Source: JAFDVL01 sp043783625
GTDB taxonomy: Bacteria > Acidobacteriota > Blastocatellia > RBC074
Direction: 5' to 3'
NCBI GenBank assembly: GCA_043783625.1
Contig: JAYVZE010000077.1
Coordinates: 53,272-117,271, forward strand
DNA length: 64,000 bases
Made by a program: the position numbers and the translations under genes. Of this stretch, positions 26,603 to 35,100 are shown piece after piece (the stretch's first letter is position 1; every line of letters begins with the position of its first letter). The notes under the pieces were generated by a model, which worked only from the letters and a program-made list of their open reading frames with translations, was not told the origin of the DNA and did not search any database.

Positions 26603-27568
26603 ATGAGACGAACAATATTCAGGCTGGTTGGTTTCGCAATAGTTGCCGGATTTGCTGTTATTACTGCTGCGCAGACTAAACCCGTTTCATCGGGTGTGGT
26701 GGTCACAAATGTTTACGATGCATTTGGAAAAGAAAACAAAGGGCTACAACAGGATTTTGGATTTTCTTGTGTCGTAAATTATCACGGAAAAATGGTTTTA
26801 TTCGATTCAGGAACAGATATAAAAGTGTTTGAGCGTAGTATTAAAACACTGAAAATTGATCTACGAAAAATTGATATTGCCATCGTCTCACACGGACATT
26901 ATGACCACATTGGCGGATTTGATTACCTGTTAAGCGTGAACCCGAAAGTGAAAATTTATCTTCCGAATGATTTCTTCTCGCTCGGCGCGCCAACTAAATT
27001 TCCCTTCCGTGAAGCTGATCCAACTATTGCGAAGACTGTGCCGAAAGACGAGCAATACTTTCGCGGTGAACGCGTTGTTGAAGGAATGGTGACAGTACCG
27101 ACAGGCAGATTTTGGAAGTCGAATTTAGAATATTTGACCGCCGCGAAAGAAGTGTTACCGGGGCTTACACTGATTCCAACGACTTCCAGATTGATGGGGA
27201 CATTTATCAAATACCCGCCATTTGAGGAGAATCCACAGTTTATCGGAATGCCGGAATTGTCTGCTTCATTTGCCACCGAAAAAGGCGAAATCATTATTTC
27301 GGGATGCTCGCACAGCTCCATCGAAACGATCATTCAGGAAACACAAAAAGTTCGGAAGGGAAAAATATATCTGGTTGCTGGCGGATTTCATCTCATTCCA
27401 TACAATCGCGAATATATTGAGGGTTTGGCAAAGCGAATGCATGATGAGTACGGCGTTGCCTCGGTAGCTCCGGCACATTGTACCGGACATTTGGGCTTCA
27501 CAATTTTCCATCAGGTTTTTGGCAATAACTACAGGTTTTTCGGGCTTGGTGAAACGCTCAATCTGTAG
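26603..27568 (+). CDS. Exported MBL-fold hydrolase, dihydropterin-phosphate-synthase-like group
   Basis: A 321-residue protein. ATG 26603 is chosen over an upstream in-frame ATG because it follows GAGGGA and opens a signal peptide ending near ITAAQ. HGHYDH (97-102) is the intact metal site, preceded by ENKGLQQDFGFSC and DSGTD, and followed by IISGCSHSS and APAHCTGH, the pattern of the COG1237-type MBL proteins annotated as dihydropterin phosphate synthase-like. The methanogen cofactor role of that name is unlikely here; the reaction is unknown. It lies just upstream of the methionine-salvage genes. Confidence 0.85.
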   Translation: MRRTIFRLVGFAIVAGFAVITAAQTKPVSSGVVVTNVYDAFGKENKGLQQDFGFSCVVNYHGKMVLFDSGTDIKVFERSIKTLKIDLRKIDIAIVSHGHYDHIGGFDYLLSVNPKVKIYLPNDFFSLGAPTKFPFREADPTIAKTVPKDEQYFRGERVVEGMVTVPTGRFWKSNLEYLTAAKEVLPGLTLIPTTSRLMGTFIKYPPFEENPQFIGMPELSASFATEKGEIIISGCSHSSIETIIQETQKVRKGKIYLVAGGFHLIPYNREYIEGLAKRMHDEYGVASVAPAHCTGHLGFTIFHQVFGNNYRFFGLGETLNL

Positions 27569-27642
27569 AAGCGCATCGCTCGTGTAAGGGAGTCATTACA
27601 AAAGATTTGCCTTCAATAAAAATTCAAGCTACGTTTATTGTT

Positions 27643-28278
27643 ATGGCGCAAGCAGAGAATGAGAAGATATTTTCCGAATACGCGGCGAAGCTTTCAGAGA
27701 CCGGTAAGAATTTTTATGCCAGAGGCTGGGTGCTAGGCACGAGCGGTAATTTTAGTGCAGTCATCAGCCGTGCTCCTTTGCAGTTGGCAATCACTGCCAG
27801 CGGTAACGACAAGGGGAATCTGACCTCTGAGCAAATTTTACAAATTGATGGCTCAGGCAATGTTATCAAGGGTATTGGCAAGCCTTCGGATGAAACAAAG
27901 TTACATCTCGTAGCGGTCAGGCTGCGTGGTGCAGGAGCGGTTTTGCATACGCATTCCGTATGGTCAACGCTGCTCTCCAATGCTTTTGCCGAAGCTGGCG
28001 GAATAAAAATTTCCGGCTACGAAATGCTGAAAGGTTTGACGGGAGTCAAAACACACGAACACGAAGAATGGCTGCCGATTATTGAAAATTCCCAGAACAT
28101 GGAAGAACTGGCCACAGTGGTCGAAACTGTGCTGGAAAAATTTCCTGCGGCACACGGATTTTTGCTACGCGGACACGGGCTTTACACCTGGGGACGCGAC
28201 CTCAACGAGGCAAAGCGCCACCTTGAAATTTTTGAATTTTTATTGGAAGTCACAGGGCGATCACACTTTGCAAGATAA
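27643..28278 (+). CDS. mtnB: Methylthioribulose-1-phosphate dehydratase
   Basis: A protein of 211 residues from ATG 27643; an upstream TTG at 27607 is less likely. It is a class II aldolase-fold zinc enzyme. Metal ligands are H102 and H104 (VLHTHSVWSTLLS) and H178 (LLRGHGLYTWG). WVLGTSGNFSA and ITASGNDKG are the conserved substrate-binding parts. It dehydrates methylthioribulose-1-phosphate in the methionine salvage pathway. mtnD follows after 15 nt and mtnC after that, a clear functional operon. The earlier enzymes (MtnN/MtnP, MtnK, MtnA) are not in the window. Confidence 0.93.
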   Translation: MAQAENEKIFSEYAAKLSETGKNFYARGWVLGTSGNFSAVISRAPLQLAITASGNDKGNLTSEQILQIDGSGNVIKGIGKPSDETKLHLVAVRLRGAGAVLHTHSVWSTLLSNAFAEAGGIKISGYEMLKGLTGVKTHEHEEWLPIIENSQNMEELATVVETVLEKFPAAHGFLLRGHGLYTWGRDLNEAKRHLEIFEFLLEVTGRSHFAR

Positions 28279-28293
28279 GAAAGGTAAAGAATT

Positions 28294-28860
28294 ATGGCAA
28301 TCGTAACGATCCCGGATGAAAATCGAAGCATTACCGACATGGCTGAAATCAAGCAGTATTTATCTAGTATTGATATTGACTACGAACAATGGCAACCTTC
28401 GCAACCGCTCGCTGCTGATGCTTCTACTGAGGAAATTCTGGCAGCGTACGCGGCTGATATTAACGTCCTCAAAGAAGATGGCGGATACGTGACGGCGGAT
28501 GTGATTGATGTTTTGCCGACAACGCCGGGCTTGCCGGAAATGCTGGCGAAATTTAAATCTGAACATTGGCACGACGATGACGAAGTGCGCTTCATCATTG
28601 AAGGTCGAGGCGTTTTTCATATCCATCCAAGTAATGGAGTTGTCACTTCCATCGAAGTCACCGCCGGAGATTTAATTCGCGTTCCTGGCGGTACATTGCA
28701 TTGGTTCAATTTGTGCGAAGAGCAACGCATTCGCGCCATTCGATTATTTGTTGATCCGGCAGGTTGGGTTCCGCGCTATAGCGAAAGTGGCATGGCTGAT
28801 AATTATCAACCGGTTTGTTTTGGCGCGGGTTATTTTCCTTCCGCCGTTCCAGCGCAGTAA
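28294..28860 (+). CDS. mtnD: Acireductone dioxygenase
   Basis: A cupin of 188 residues; ATG 28294 follows AAGAAAGG at a slightly long spacing. Ligands of the Fe/Ni site are H91, H93 and E97 in HWHDDDEVRF, and H136 in GGTLHWF. GAGYF at the C-terminus is typical. It oxidises the acireductone made by MtnC to the 2-keto precursor of methionine (Fe form), or to off-pathway products (Ni form). Its place between mtnB and mtnC is as expected for a methionine-salvage operon. Confidence 0.95.
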   Translation: MAIVTIPDENRSITDMAEIKQYLSSIDIDYEQWQPSQPLAADASTEEILAAYAADINVLKEDGGYVTADVIDVLPTTPGLPEMLAKFKSEHWHDDDEVRFIIEGRGVFHIHPSNGVVTSIEVTAGDLIRVPGGTLHWFNLCEEQRIRAIRLFVDPAGWVPRYSESGMADNYQPVCFGAGYFPSAVPAQ

Positions 28861-28866
28861 CTTTGC

Positions 28867-29577
28867 ATGAATTCGTCCATCAAAATTATTCTGCTCGACA
28901 TCGAAGGGACGACTACACCAATTGATTTTGTGTCTCAGGTTTTATTTCCCTACGCCCGAAATCATGTTCGGGATTTTTTGGCGCAGCACTGGAAAGAAGT
29001 GCAAGCAGAAATTACGCAGCTACAATCAGAACACGCGGAGGATCAACGGCAAGGATTGAGTTCGCCTTCGTTGGATTCATCACAGCTGGAATCCGTCGTC
29101 GCGTACATTTATTGGTTGATGGATCAGGATCGCAAAGCTACGCCGCTGAAATCGTTGCAGGGGAAAATCTGGGAAGAGGGATATAAAAACGGAGCCTTAA
29201 AAAGCCAGCTTTTTTCGGATGTTCCGGTGGCTTTTGAGAAATGGCAACATCAGCAGCGCATCTGCATTTTTTCTTCCGGCAGCGTGCTTGCCCAAAGGCT
29301 ACTTTTTACCTACACGGAGTTCGGGGATTTGAGCAACTTTATCAGTGGCTGGTTTGATACAAATATTGGTAATAAGCAAGCAGCAGCGAGTTATCTTCGC
29401 ATTGCGAATGCGCTCCATACGGAAGTGGGTGAAATTTTATTTGTTTCCGATGTAACTGCTGAACTCGAAGCCGCACTAGCTGCTGGCATGCAAACGCGCC
29501 TGTCCATTCGCCCTGGCAACTCGCTACAACCAAACGCGCAAAACTTCCTGCCTCTTACTTCATTTGAGCAGCTTTGA
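28867..29577 (+). CDS. mtnC: Enolase-phosphatase E1
   Basis: A HAD-superfamily enzyme of 236 residues; ATG 28867 lies 6 nt after the mtnD stop. The catalytic segment LLDIEGTTTPI carries D11 and E13. FSSGSVLAQ (motif II) and LFVSDVTAELEAALAAGM (motif IV) complete the active site. It enolises and dephosphorylates 2,3-diketo-5-methylthiopentyl-1-phosphate to the acireductone used by MtnD. Fusions with mtnB exist in other organisms, but here the genes are separate. Confidence 0.94.
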   Translation: MNSSIKIILLDIEGTTTPIDFVSQVLFPYARNHVRDFLAQHWKEVQAEITQLQSEHAEDQRQGLSSPSLDSSQLESVVAYIYWLMDQDRKATPLKSLQGKIWEEGYKNGALKSQLFSDVPVAFEKWQHQQRICIFSSGSVLAQRLLFTYTEFGDLSNFISGWFDTNIGNKQAAASYLRIANALHTEVGEILFVSDVTAELEAALAAGMQTRLSIRPGNSLQPNAQNFLPLTSFEQL

Positions 29578-29598
29578 CCGATTCAGAAAAAGCTCAGC

Positions 29599-29628
29599 TT
29601 GACACGTTTAAATCTCAGCCCGTAAGAT
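29599..29628 (+). promoter_or_regulatory. Probable sigma-70-type promoter of ilvE
   Basis: TTGACA (29599-29604) is followed after 18 nt by TAAGAT (29623-29628), which matches four of six -10 consensus bases. It lies 62 nt before the GTG start of ilvE. The -35 is perfect; the -10 is moderate. Confidence 0.45.
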
Positions 29629-29690
29629 GGTGGCTTATTTGTTTTTGGTTATTGACAGGCTCGCCCCTCTTTACTTAGGAGTAATTCACA

Positions 29691-30620
29691 GTGGCAAATC
29701 CCGAAGTTGCGAAGAAAATTTGGCATAACGGAAAATTTATTGATTGGGACAACGCAAATATTCATGTCATGTCGCACGTCATTCATTATGCTTCGTCAGT
29801 CTTTGAAGGCATTCGTTGCTATTCAACCCCGAACGGCCCGGCGGTCTTTCGCTTGCGTGAGCATATTCAACGGCTTCGCAATTCGGCTTACATTTTCCGA
29901 ATGGAAGTTGATTTTTCTATTGATGATCTGGTCAACGCCTGCCTTGAAACCGTTCGTATCAATGAATTTCAGGAATGTTATTTGCGCCCGATTATTTTTC
30001 GCGGCTATGGGCCATTTGGCGTGAACCCGATGGGCAATCCGATTGAAACGTACATTGCCAGTTGGGTCTGGGGAAAATACCTCGGAGCCGAAGCGATGGA
30101 AGAAGGCGTTGACGTTTGCGTTTCCAGTTGGGCGCGCATGTCCTCGAATTCATTGCCCGCGACGGCGAAATCAGCGGCGAATTACATGAATTCGCAATTG
30201 ATTAAAATGGACGCGATCAAGAACGGCTACGTCGAAGGAATTGCGTTGGACAGTCAGGGCAACGTCAGCGAAGGCAGTGGCGAAAATATTTTTATCGTGA
30301 AAGATAATATTCTTTATACGCCACCGATGAGTTCGGCTGTGCTACAGGGCATTACGCGAGATTCAGCGATGCAACTGGCGAAGCTGTTGGGCTACGAAGT
30401 GCGTGAACAAGTGATGCCGCGAGCTTCATTGTATATCGCAGACGAAATATTTTTTACCGGAACTGCGGCTGAAATCACTCCGGTGCGCAGCATTGATAAA
30501 ATCAAAATTGGCAACGGAGCGCGTGGTCCCATCACGGCTGCTTTGCAAAAAGAATTTTTTGCGATTACGTCCGGCGAGAAAGAAGCACCCGGCGATTGGC
30601 TCACGTTTGCGAAAGAGTAA
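29691..30620 (+). CDS. ilvE: Branched-chain amino-acid aminotransferase
   Basis: A fold-type IV PLP enzyme of 309 residues, starting at GTG 29691 after TTAGGAG. Family marks are HNGKFIDWDNANIHVMSHV, SSVFEGIRCY, the PLP lysine K160 in ATAKSAANYMNS, ALDSQGNVSEGSGENIF and the C-terminal FFTGTAAEITPV. It makes or degrades Leu, Ile and Val. Next to mtnBDC it could also transaminate ketomethiobutyrate to methionine, the last salvage step, which IlvE-type enzymes are known to catalyse in other bacteria; that link is inferred from position. Confidence 0.93.
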   Translation: MANPEVAKKIWHNGKFIDWDNANIHVMSHVIHYASSVFEGIRCYSTPNGPAVFRLREHIQRLRNSAYIFRMEVDFSIDDLVNACLETVRINEFQECYLRPIIFRGYGPFGVNPMGNPIETYIASWVWGKYLGAEAMEEGVDVCVSSWARMSSNSLPATAKSAANYMNSQLIKMDAIKNGYVEGIALDSQGNVSEGSGENIFIVKDNILYTPPMSSAVLQGITRDSAMQLAKLLGYEVREQVMPRASLYIADEIFFTGTAAEITPVRSIDKIKIGNGARGPITAALQKEFFAITSGEKEAPGDWLTFAKE

Positions 30621-30630
30621 CTACTGAAAA

Positions 30631-31830
30631 ATGGAACAATCTGATACTGAAAAAAGGGGCGGCGTCTCGCCCCTTTTGCTTATTTTTATTACGGTTTTGA
30701 TAGATTTGATCGGCTTCGGGATGGTCGTTCCGCTGCTGCCGTTTTACGCTTATGATTTAGCTCCGCATTACAGCCCGCAAACAGTGAATTTGCTGATCGG
30801 TGTGATTATCGGAGCGTATTCCTTCGCTCAATTTTTCTTTACGCCGTTGCTCGGAAGATTATCTGATCGCGTCGGACGGCGTCCGGTTTTGCTGTTCAGC
30901 GTGATCTGTACGGCACTGGCTTTTTTATGTTTAGGCTTTGCAAAATCTTTGTGGATGTTGCTCGCCGCACGATTATTTGATGGTGCAACCGGCGGAAATA
31001 TTTCAACGGCGCAGGCGTACATTGCGGATGTGACGACACCGGAAAATCGGGCTAAAGGAATGGGGCTGATCGGCGCAGGTTTTGGCTTAGGATTTATTTT
31101 AGGGCCTGGTCTGGGTGCGTTGCTGAGTAGTCATTATGGCATTAGCGTGCCATTTTTCTTCGCTGCCGGATTAGCCTTCACAAATTCGATTCTGATCTAT
31201 TTTTTCCTGCCGGAATCATTGAAAGACAAGCGCGAGACTTCGTTAAACTTAGGAGATCATTTTCGTGATATTGGACGATCTCTGAATAATTCGGCTTTAC
31301 GATATCCGGTTTTGATTTTATTTATTGGCACTCTAGCCTTTGGAGTTTTCCAGCCATTGTTTCCGCTTTTTGCGAAAGTGCAATACGGTTACGATCAAAG
31401 CCAGGTTGGATATTTATTTGTTTTTAGTGGGCTGATCGGGGTCATCATTCAGGGTGGGTTACTTGGCAGACTCACTAAAAAATCTTCAGAAATTACGCTG
31501 TTAATGGGCGGACAGGTCATGCTTGTTGTCGCGTATTTATTATTACCGTTTACGGCTCCGATGTTGCCATTATTGGCAGTGCTGGGAATGCTGTCGGTCG
31601 GCACAGGATTTACCAGCAGCCTGCTTCCGACGCTGGTTTCCAAACGGGCAGCCTCGAATGAACAAGGAAGCGTGTTAGGGATTACGCAAGCTGCCGGAAG
31701 TCTGGCGCGTGCTATCGGTCCGATTTTAGGCGGATTGATGATTGCTTACACGGGAAAGCTGACACCATTTATTGTGTGTGGTGTCTTAACGGCAGTAGCT
31801 TTAGGATTATCGTCGTCTCGTTTGAAGTGA
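30631..31830 (+). CDS. MFS transporter (TetA-like group)
   Basis: A protein of 399 residues and about twelve membrane helices, starting 10 nt after ilvE. Motif A is GRLSDRVGRRPVLL between helices 2 and 3. Helix 1 contains DLIGFGMVVPLLPFY and helix 5 GFGLGFILGPGLGALLS, the antiporter-type motif C (GP-x-x-G). This pattern is typical of proton-driven drug/metabolite exporters of the DHA1 type. Substrate unknown; co-transcription with ilvE is likely from the short gap. Confidence 0.87.
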   Translation: MEQSDTEKRGGVSPLLLIFITVLIDLIGFGMVVPLLPFYAYDLAPHYSPQTVNLLIGVIIGAYSFAQFFFTPLLGRLSDRVGRRPVLLFSVICTALAFLCLGFAKSLWMLLAARLFDGATGGNISTAQAYIADVTTPENRAKGMGLIGAGFGLGFILGPGLGALLSSHYGISVPFFFAAGLAFTNSILIYFFLPESLKDKRETSLNLGDHFRDIGRSLNNSALRYPVLILFIGTLAFGVFQPLFPLFAKVQYGYDQSQVGYLFVFSGLIGVIIQGGLLGRLTKKSSEITLLMGGQVMLVVAYLLLPFTAPMLPLLAVLGMLSVGTGFTSSLLPTLVSKRAASNEQGSVLGITQAAGSLARAIGPILGGLMIAYTGKLTPFIVCGVLTAVALGLSSSRLK

Positions 31831-31831
31831 A

Positions 31832-32017
31832 TTATTGAAGTGTCCGGTCAATGGTATCAAGCGAAGAGCTGACCTTGGTCAAAATACCCTGGATGCTGGT
31901 TCCGACACCAGTTAAATACGCCACAACTACTGCACCAATAATGGCACACAGAAGAGAATATTCAACTAAATCTTGACCGCGCTCGTCGGAGAGGAACGCA
32001 CGGGTCTTATTAAACAT
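31832..32017 (-). CDS. Flp-type IVb pilin
   Basis: A small pilin of 61 residues. The prepilin peptidase site is DERG/QDLVEYSLL, with the conserved glutamate at +5 of the mature part, followed by a hydrophobic stretch (LCAIIGAVVVAYLTGVGTSI) and a Ser/Thr-rich tail. Upstream, AAAAGGG lies at a suitable distance from ATG. Flp pilins are normally assembled by Tad genes, but no tad/cpa gene is nearby, so this copy must rely on a remote locus. It is convergent with the MFS gene, with only 1 nt between the stops. Confidence 0.88.
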   Translation of the reverse strand: MFNKTRAFLSDERGQDLVEYSLLCAIIGAVVVAYLTGVGTSIQGILTKVSSSLDTIDRTLQ

Positions 32018-32410
32018 ATCATCGCCCTTTTGTTAAGGCTTGAAATCAACTTGCAGGATTCCGGCACTTTCCAGCAGAGAATGTTTTCAACGTGCTATCA
32101 ATCTTAGATGTACCAATTCAACAGTTGAATAAAACACCTAATTCATCAAGGTTTTCGGTTTGGGCACGAAAATAAACTTAATCATATTGCCTGCTATGGC
32201 AATATCGGAACAGTCCAATATGAGCGCAGAAGGGGGTGGATTTGATAAATACAAAAGATCAAAGTAATTTAGGAACTAATCAATCAAAAGATGACTACTC
32301 AGACAAAAATTACTGCGAGGGGTTATCAATCAGACTTATTGAGACTATGCTCAATTGTTAATGTAACAGGAATGAAGGTAGGTTGTAAAGTTAAATTAGT
32401 TATAACGAGT
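32018..32410. other. AT-rich gap between pilin and NIPSNAP genes
   Basis: About 390 bases with no supported gene. It must carry the pilin promoter (minus strand). I see a short inverted repeat, ATTGCCTGCTATGGCAAT (32185-32202), but no confident -35/-10 pair. Confidence 0.4.
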
Positions 32411-32734
32411 TTAACCATTAGACGAAGAGATACCCGATAATGCAGGTTCGAGTAATGTAAACCTTTCGCCTTCGACCATTGGCCCAGTCGTCTCAAAGAT
32501 TTTCAGCAAGCGTGGATCATTTAGAAATGTTCGCCATCTCTCATCGAATTCTGTCATGGAAGCGAATTCCCACAGCTCCATATATTCACCAACTTCACCA
32601 ACTACAGTGCGAAATATTCCCTGAAAGTTTAATTCATACTCACGAATTAACGGGATAATTTGTGCCTCAAAGACCTGCTCGAATGCGGGCATGTGGTGCG
32701 CACGTAAGCGATAACTAATTCTTAGCAAAATCAT
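32411..32734 (-). CDS. NIPSNAP-family small protein
   Basis: A 107-residue protein. It follows the dimeric alpha/beta-barrel pattern of NIPSNAP proteins: LLRISYRLRAHHMPAFEQVFE, then ELNFQGIFRTVVGEVGEYMELWEF, and EFDERWRTFLNDPRL. The role of these proteins is not established. It begins 2 nt after the TPR gene upstream, so it is probably the last member of a permease-aminotransferase-TPR-NIPSNAP transcript. Confidence 0.75.
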   Translation of the reverse strand: MILLRISYRLRAHHMPAFEQVFEAQIIPLIREYELNFQGIFRTVVGEVGEYMELWEFASMTEFDERWRTFLNDPRLLKIFETTGPMVEGERFTLLEPALSGISSSNG

Positions 32735-32736
32735 GA

Positions 32737-34014
32737 TTATTGTTCCTTGAGCGTGAAATCATCGAACCAGAGATAGCCTTTCGATGGTTCATCATATCCG
32801 CTTTTCGGAATTCGTTGAATTTGTAATAAAGCCGCGCCGGAGCTGACAGGTGCTGTAAATTCAAAGCTGATGGGTTGCCATCCTGTGCGCGTTCCTTCTG
32901 GAATTGGCTCTGAAGCACCGATCACATTTTTTGAACTCAACTCTGTAATGGCAATACGCGGCCCCATTGGCGTTGTCAAATCACGGGTTTTGTATTGGCA
33001 CTCCAGCCGATAATGTTTGCCCGGTTTCAGCATCAGGATTTGCTTGATCTCACCGTCAATCCGCGCCGTATCTTTTCCAAGAAAATAGATTCGCAAAGAA
33101 TTTGATCCAGCCTTTCCCTCCTGCGGATCAATCACGGTACGAGCATAAGCATTATCTCTCAGCATCCAATCAAACTGAGCCAGGGACGGTGAAATTGAAC
33201 TTTCAAAACTCCCATTCCAGATGATCGGTTGTGGCTTCGTTGCATCAGTAGTCAGCAATTCTCCCCACAATTCACGCGCCAACGCTAACTGATTGGCATT
33301 CACTAATTCATTAATCACCAATGAACTTTCAGGTTCAGCTCGTCTTGCGTCCTGATTTATACGACGAAAAATCGCGGCGGCTTCAGTGAATTTTGTCTGT
33401 CTGGCTAAATACTGCGCCAGCATTAATTGCGCTTTGGGGGAAGAATTGGTAATGCTCGTGAGTGCCGGAATATCCCCATTGGAAACGCTCCAGATTAAAT
33501 CGTAGCAGTTGGGGAGTACGGATAAATTCTTATTTGTTGCGAAGCGAAAGTAATCAAGTGATTCTTTAATTTTATTTTGTCGTAGTAAATTATTTGCCAG
33601 CCGCCAATTGACTTCAATGTAATTTGGAGCGAGTGCCAGAGCTTCGCGGTAAGATTTTTCGGCGGCTTCCTTATTGCCTTGCGACTCCAGAATTGAAGCC
33701 AGCATCAGGTGATAATTATATTCGCCCGGCATTAATTCAAGAGCCTGTCGAATGTGTGATTCAGCTTTATTCAGGTCGCGTGAAATTCCCTGCATTTCTC
33801 CGGCGGCAATTCGTGCGTGGATGCGAGGCGAATTTGGCAGATAATTGGCTCCGGCGTAAAGTGAGCTTAACGGGATCGGAAGACGATCATCCGTTAACCC
33901 ATAAGTCACGGTGTACCACGCTGCACAAAATAGCAGCACGACAAAAAGAGCCAATGAAATAAAAGCTGCGGCGAACTTCGCAGGGGCAGTATTAAGGGCA
34001 AATTGTAAAATCAT
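32737..34014 (-). CDS. Membrane-anchored TPR protein with C-terminal beta-sandwich-like domain
   Basis: A protein of 425 residues. An N-terminal membrane helix (ISLALFVVLLFCAAWYTV) is followed by TPR units (AESHIRQALELMPGEYNYHLMLASILE, AEKSYREALALAPNYIEVNWRLANNLL in part) up to about residue 230. The C-terminal ~170 residues (WNGSFESSISPSLAQFDW and later DGEIKQILMLKPGKHYRLE, GAALLQIQRIPKSG) look like a jelly-roll carbohydrate-binding-like fold. Its start overlaps the aminotransferase stop by 4 nt (ATGA type), so the two are translationally coupled. Function unknown; an envelope scaffold or sugar-related role is possible. Confidence 0.75.
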   Translation of the reverse strand: MILQFALNTAPAKFAAAFISLALFVVLLFCAAWYTVTYGLTDDRLPIPLSSLYAGANYLPNSPRIHARIAAGEMQGISRDLNKAESHIRQALELMPGEYNYHLMLASILESQGNKEAAEKSYREALALAPNYIEVNWRLANNLLRQNKIKESLDYFRFATNKNLSVLPNCYDLIWSVSNGDIPALTSITNSSPKAQLMLAQYLARQTKFTEAAAIFRRINQDARRAEPESSLVINELVNANQLALARELWGELLTTDATKPQPIIWNGSFESSISPSLAQFDWMLRDNAYARTVIDPQEGKAGSNSLRIYFLGKDTARIDGEIKQILMLKPGKHYRLECQYKTRDLTTPMGPRIAITELSSKNVIGASEPIPEGTRTGWQPISFEFTAPVSSGAALLQIQRIPKSGYDEPSKGYLWFDDFTLKEQ

Positions 34015-35090
34015 GACGCGTGAATTTGATGCAGGGCTTGTGATAGAAAACCTAATCCGATTTCGACATCAGCAGGTAGAACGGCGAATCCTAACCTGAA
34101 ATGCCGGGCATCTTCAAAGAATTTCCCGGGCACAATCGAAGTTTCATAGCTTCGCAGTAAATTATGCAACGGCTCTGAATCGTTTTGATGTTTGAGGCGC
34201 GGAAACACAATCATTGTGTGTGGTGGCAAAACATAGTCAAGAAATTCTTCGTGAGTACTCAAAAATTTTCGGATCAATTGTTGATTTGGTTCAATGATGG
34301 AGCGGGTACGCGTGAGTAATTGATCCGCTTGTCGAAATGCTGCCACGGCCAAAGCATCGCTTGGCATTGATCCAACCGCGCCAAATAAATCGTTGAGCCG
34401 ACGCATTCGTTCGGCTAATTCGGGTACGCATAAAATCCAGCCGCAGCGGAGTCCGCTTAATCCATAAGCTTTGGTTAAGCTACTGGTAGTAATAAATTGA
34501 CTCCCCAAATTCAGAGCTACAGGCGCAACATCTTGAAATAAAATATCGCGATAGACTTCATCAACCAGAACATACGCACCAACGGAAGCAGCTAATTCTC
34601 CCAGTTGCGCCAGCGTGCCAGAGTCAATATTTACGCCGCTTGGATTATGCGGATTGGAAATCACAATCAGCTTTGTTTTCGCTGTGATTAGTGATTTCAA
34701 TTCATCTAGATCAAGCTGAAATCCATTCTCAAATTTCCGCGTAAACCGCTTCACGTCCGCGCCTAAATATTCAGCCACGCCAAGAAACGGATCGTAGGTT
34801 GGCTGCTCAATTAATACTTCATCGCCGCGTTCAATGATCGTCGCCATCGCCAGAAAATTCGCCATCGAAGTGCCTTGCGAAGTGACGACATTTTCAGGCG
34901 CAACATTGTAACGTTCAGCAATCATTTCTTTCAGCGGCGCATATCCTTCGTGATTCGGACCGTTCACCGCAACATCATCCATCGAAATCGTCAGGTCACT
35001 TACATTACAGCCAAGAATTCCGCTGTTCGCTAAATTATATTTGGCTCCGGCGTGATGCTTCGCCCAGGTCATGTAAACGCTATTTTTCAT
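34011..35090 (-). CDS. Class I/II PLP aminotransferase
   Basis: A fold-type I enzyme of 359 residues. NPHNPSG (146-152) binds the substrate side, LVDEVYRDI contains the PLP-contacting Asp and Tyr, K207 in TTSSLTKAYGLSGLR is the Schiff-base lysine, and the Arg of GLRCGW follows. The overall pattern is of an aspartate/aromatic-type aminotransferase, slightly shorter than usual at the N-terminus. The permease upstream is 10 nt away and the TPR gene overlaps its end, so a small amino-acid operon is likely. Confidence 0.88.
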   Translation of the reverse strand: MKNSVYMTWAKHHAGAKYNLANSGILGCNVSDLTISMDDVAVNGPNHEGYAPLKEMIAERYNVAPENVVTSQGTSMANFLAMATIIERGDEVLIEQPTYDPFLGVAEYLGADVKRFTRKFENGFQLDLDELKSLITAKTKLIVISNPHNPSGVNIDSGTLAQLGELAASVGAYVLVDEVYRDILFQDVAPVALNLGSQFITTSSLTKAYGLSGLRCGWILCVPELAERMRRLNDLFGAVGSMPSDALAVAAFRQADQLLTRTRSIIEPNQQLIRKFLSTHEEFLDYVLPPHTMIVFPRLKHQNDSEPLHNLLRSYETSIVPGKFFEDARHFRLGFAVLPADVEIGLGFLSQALHQIHAS

Positions 35091-35100
35091 ATTGTTTGAA

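Noticed and set aside
27569..27642. SAM or methionine-type riboswitch before mtnB
   Set aside because: Only 74 bases are available, and no matching helices or conserved core were seen.
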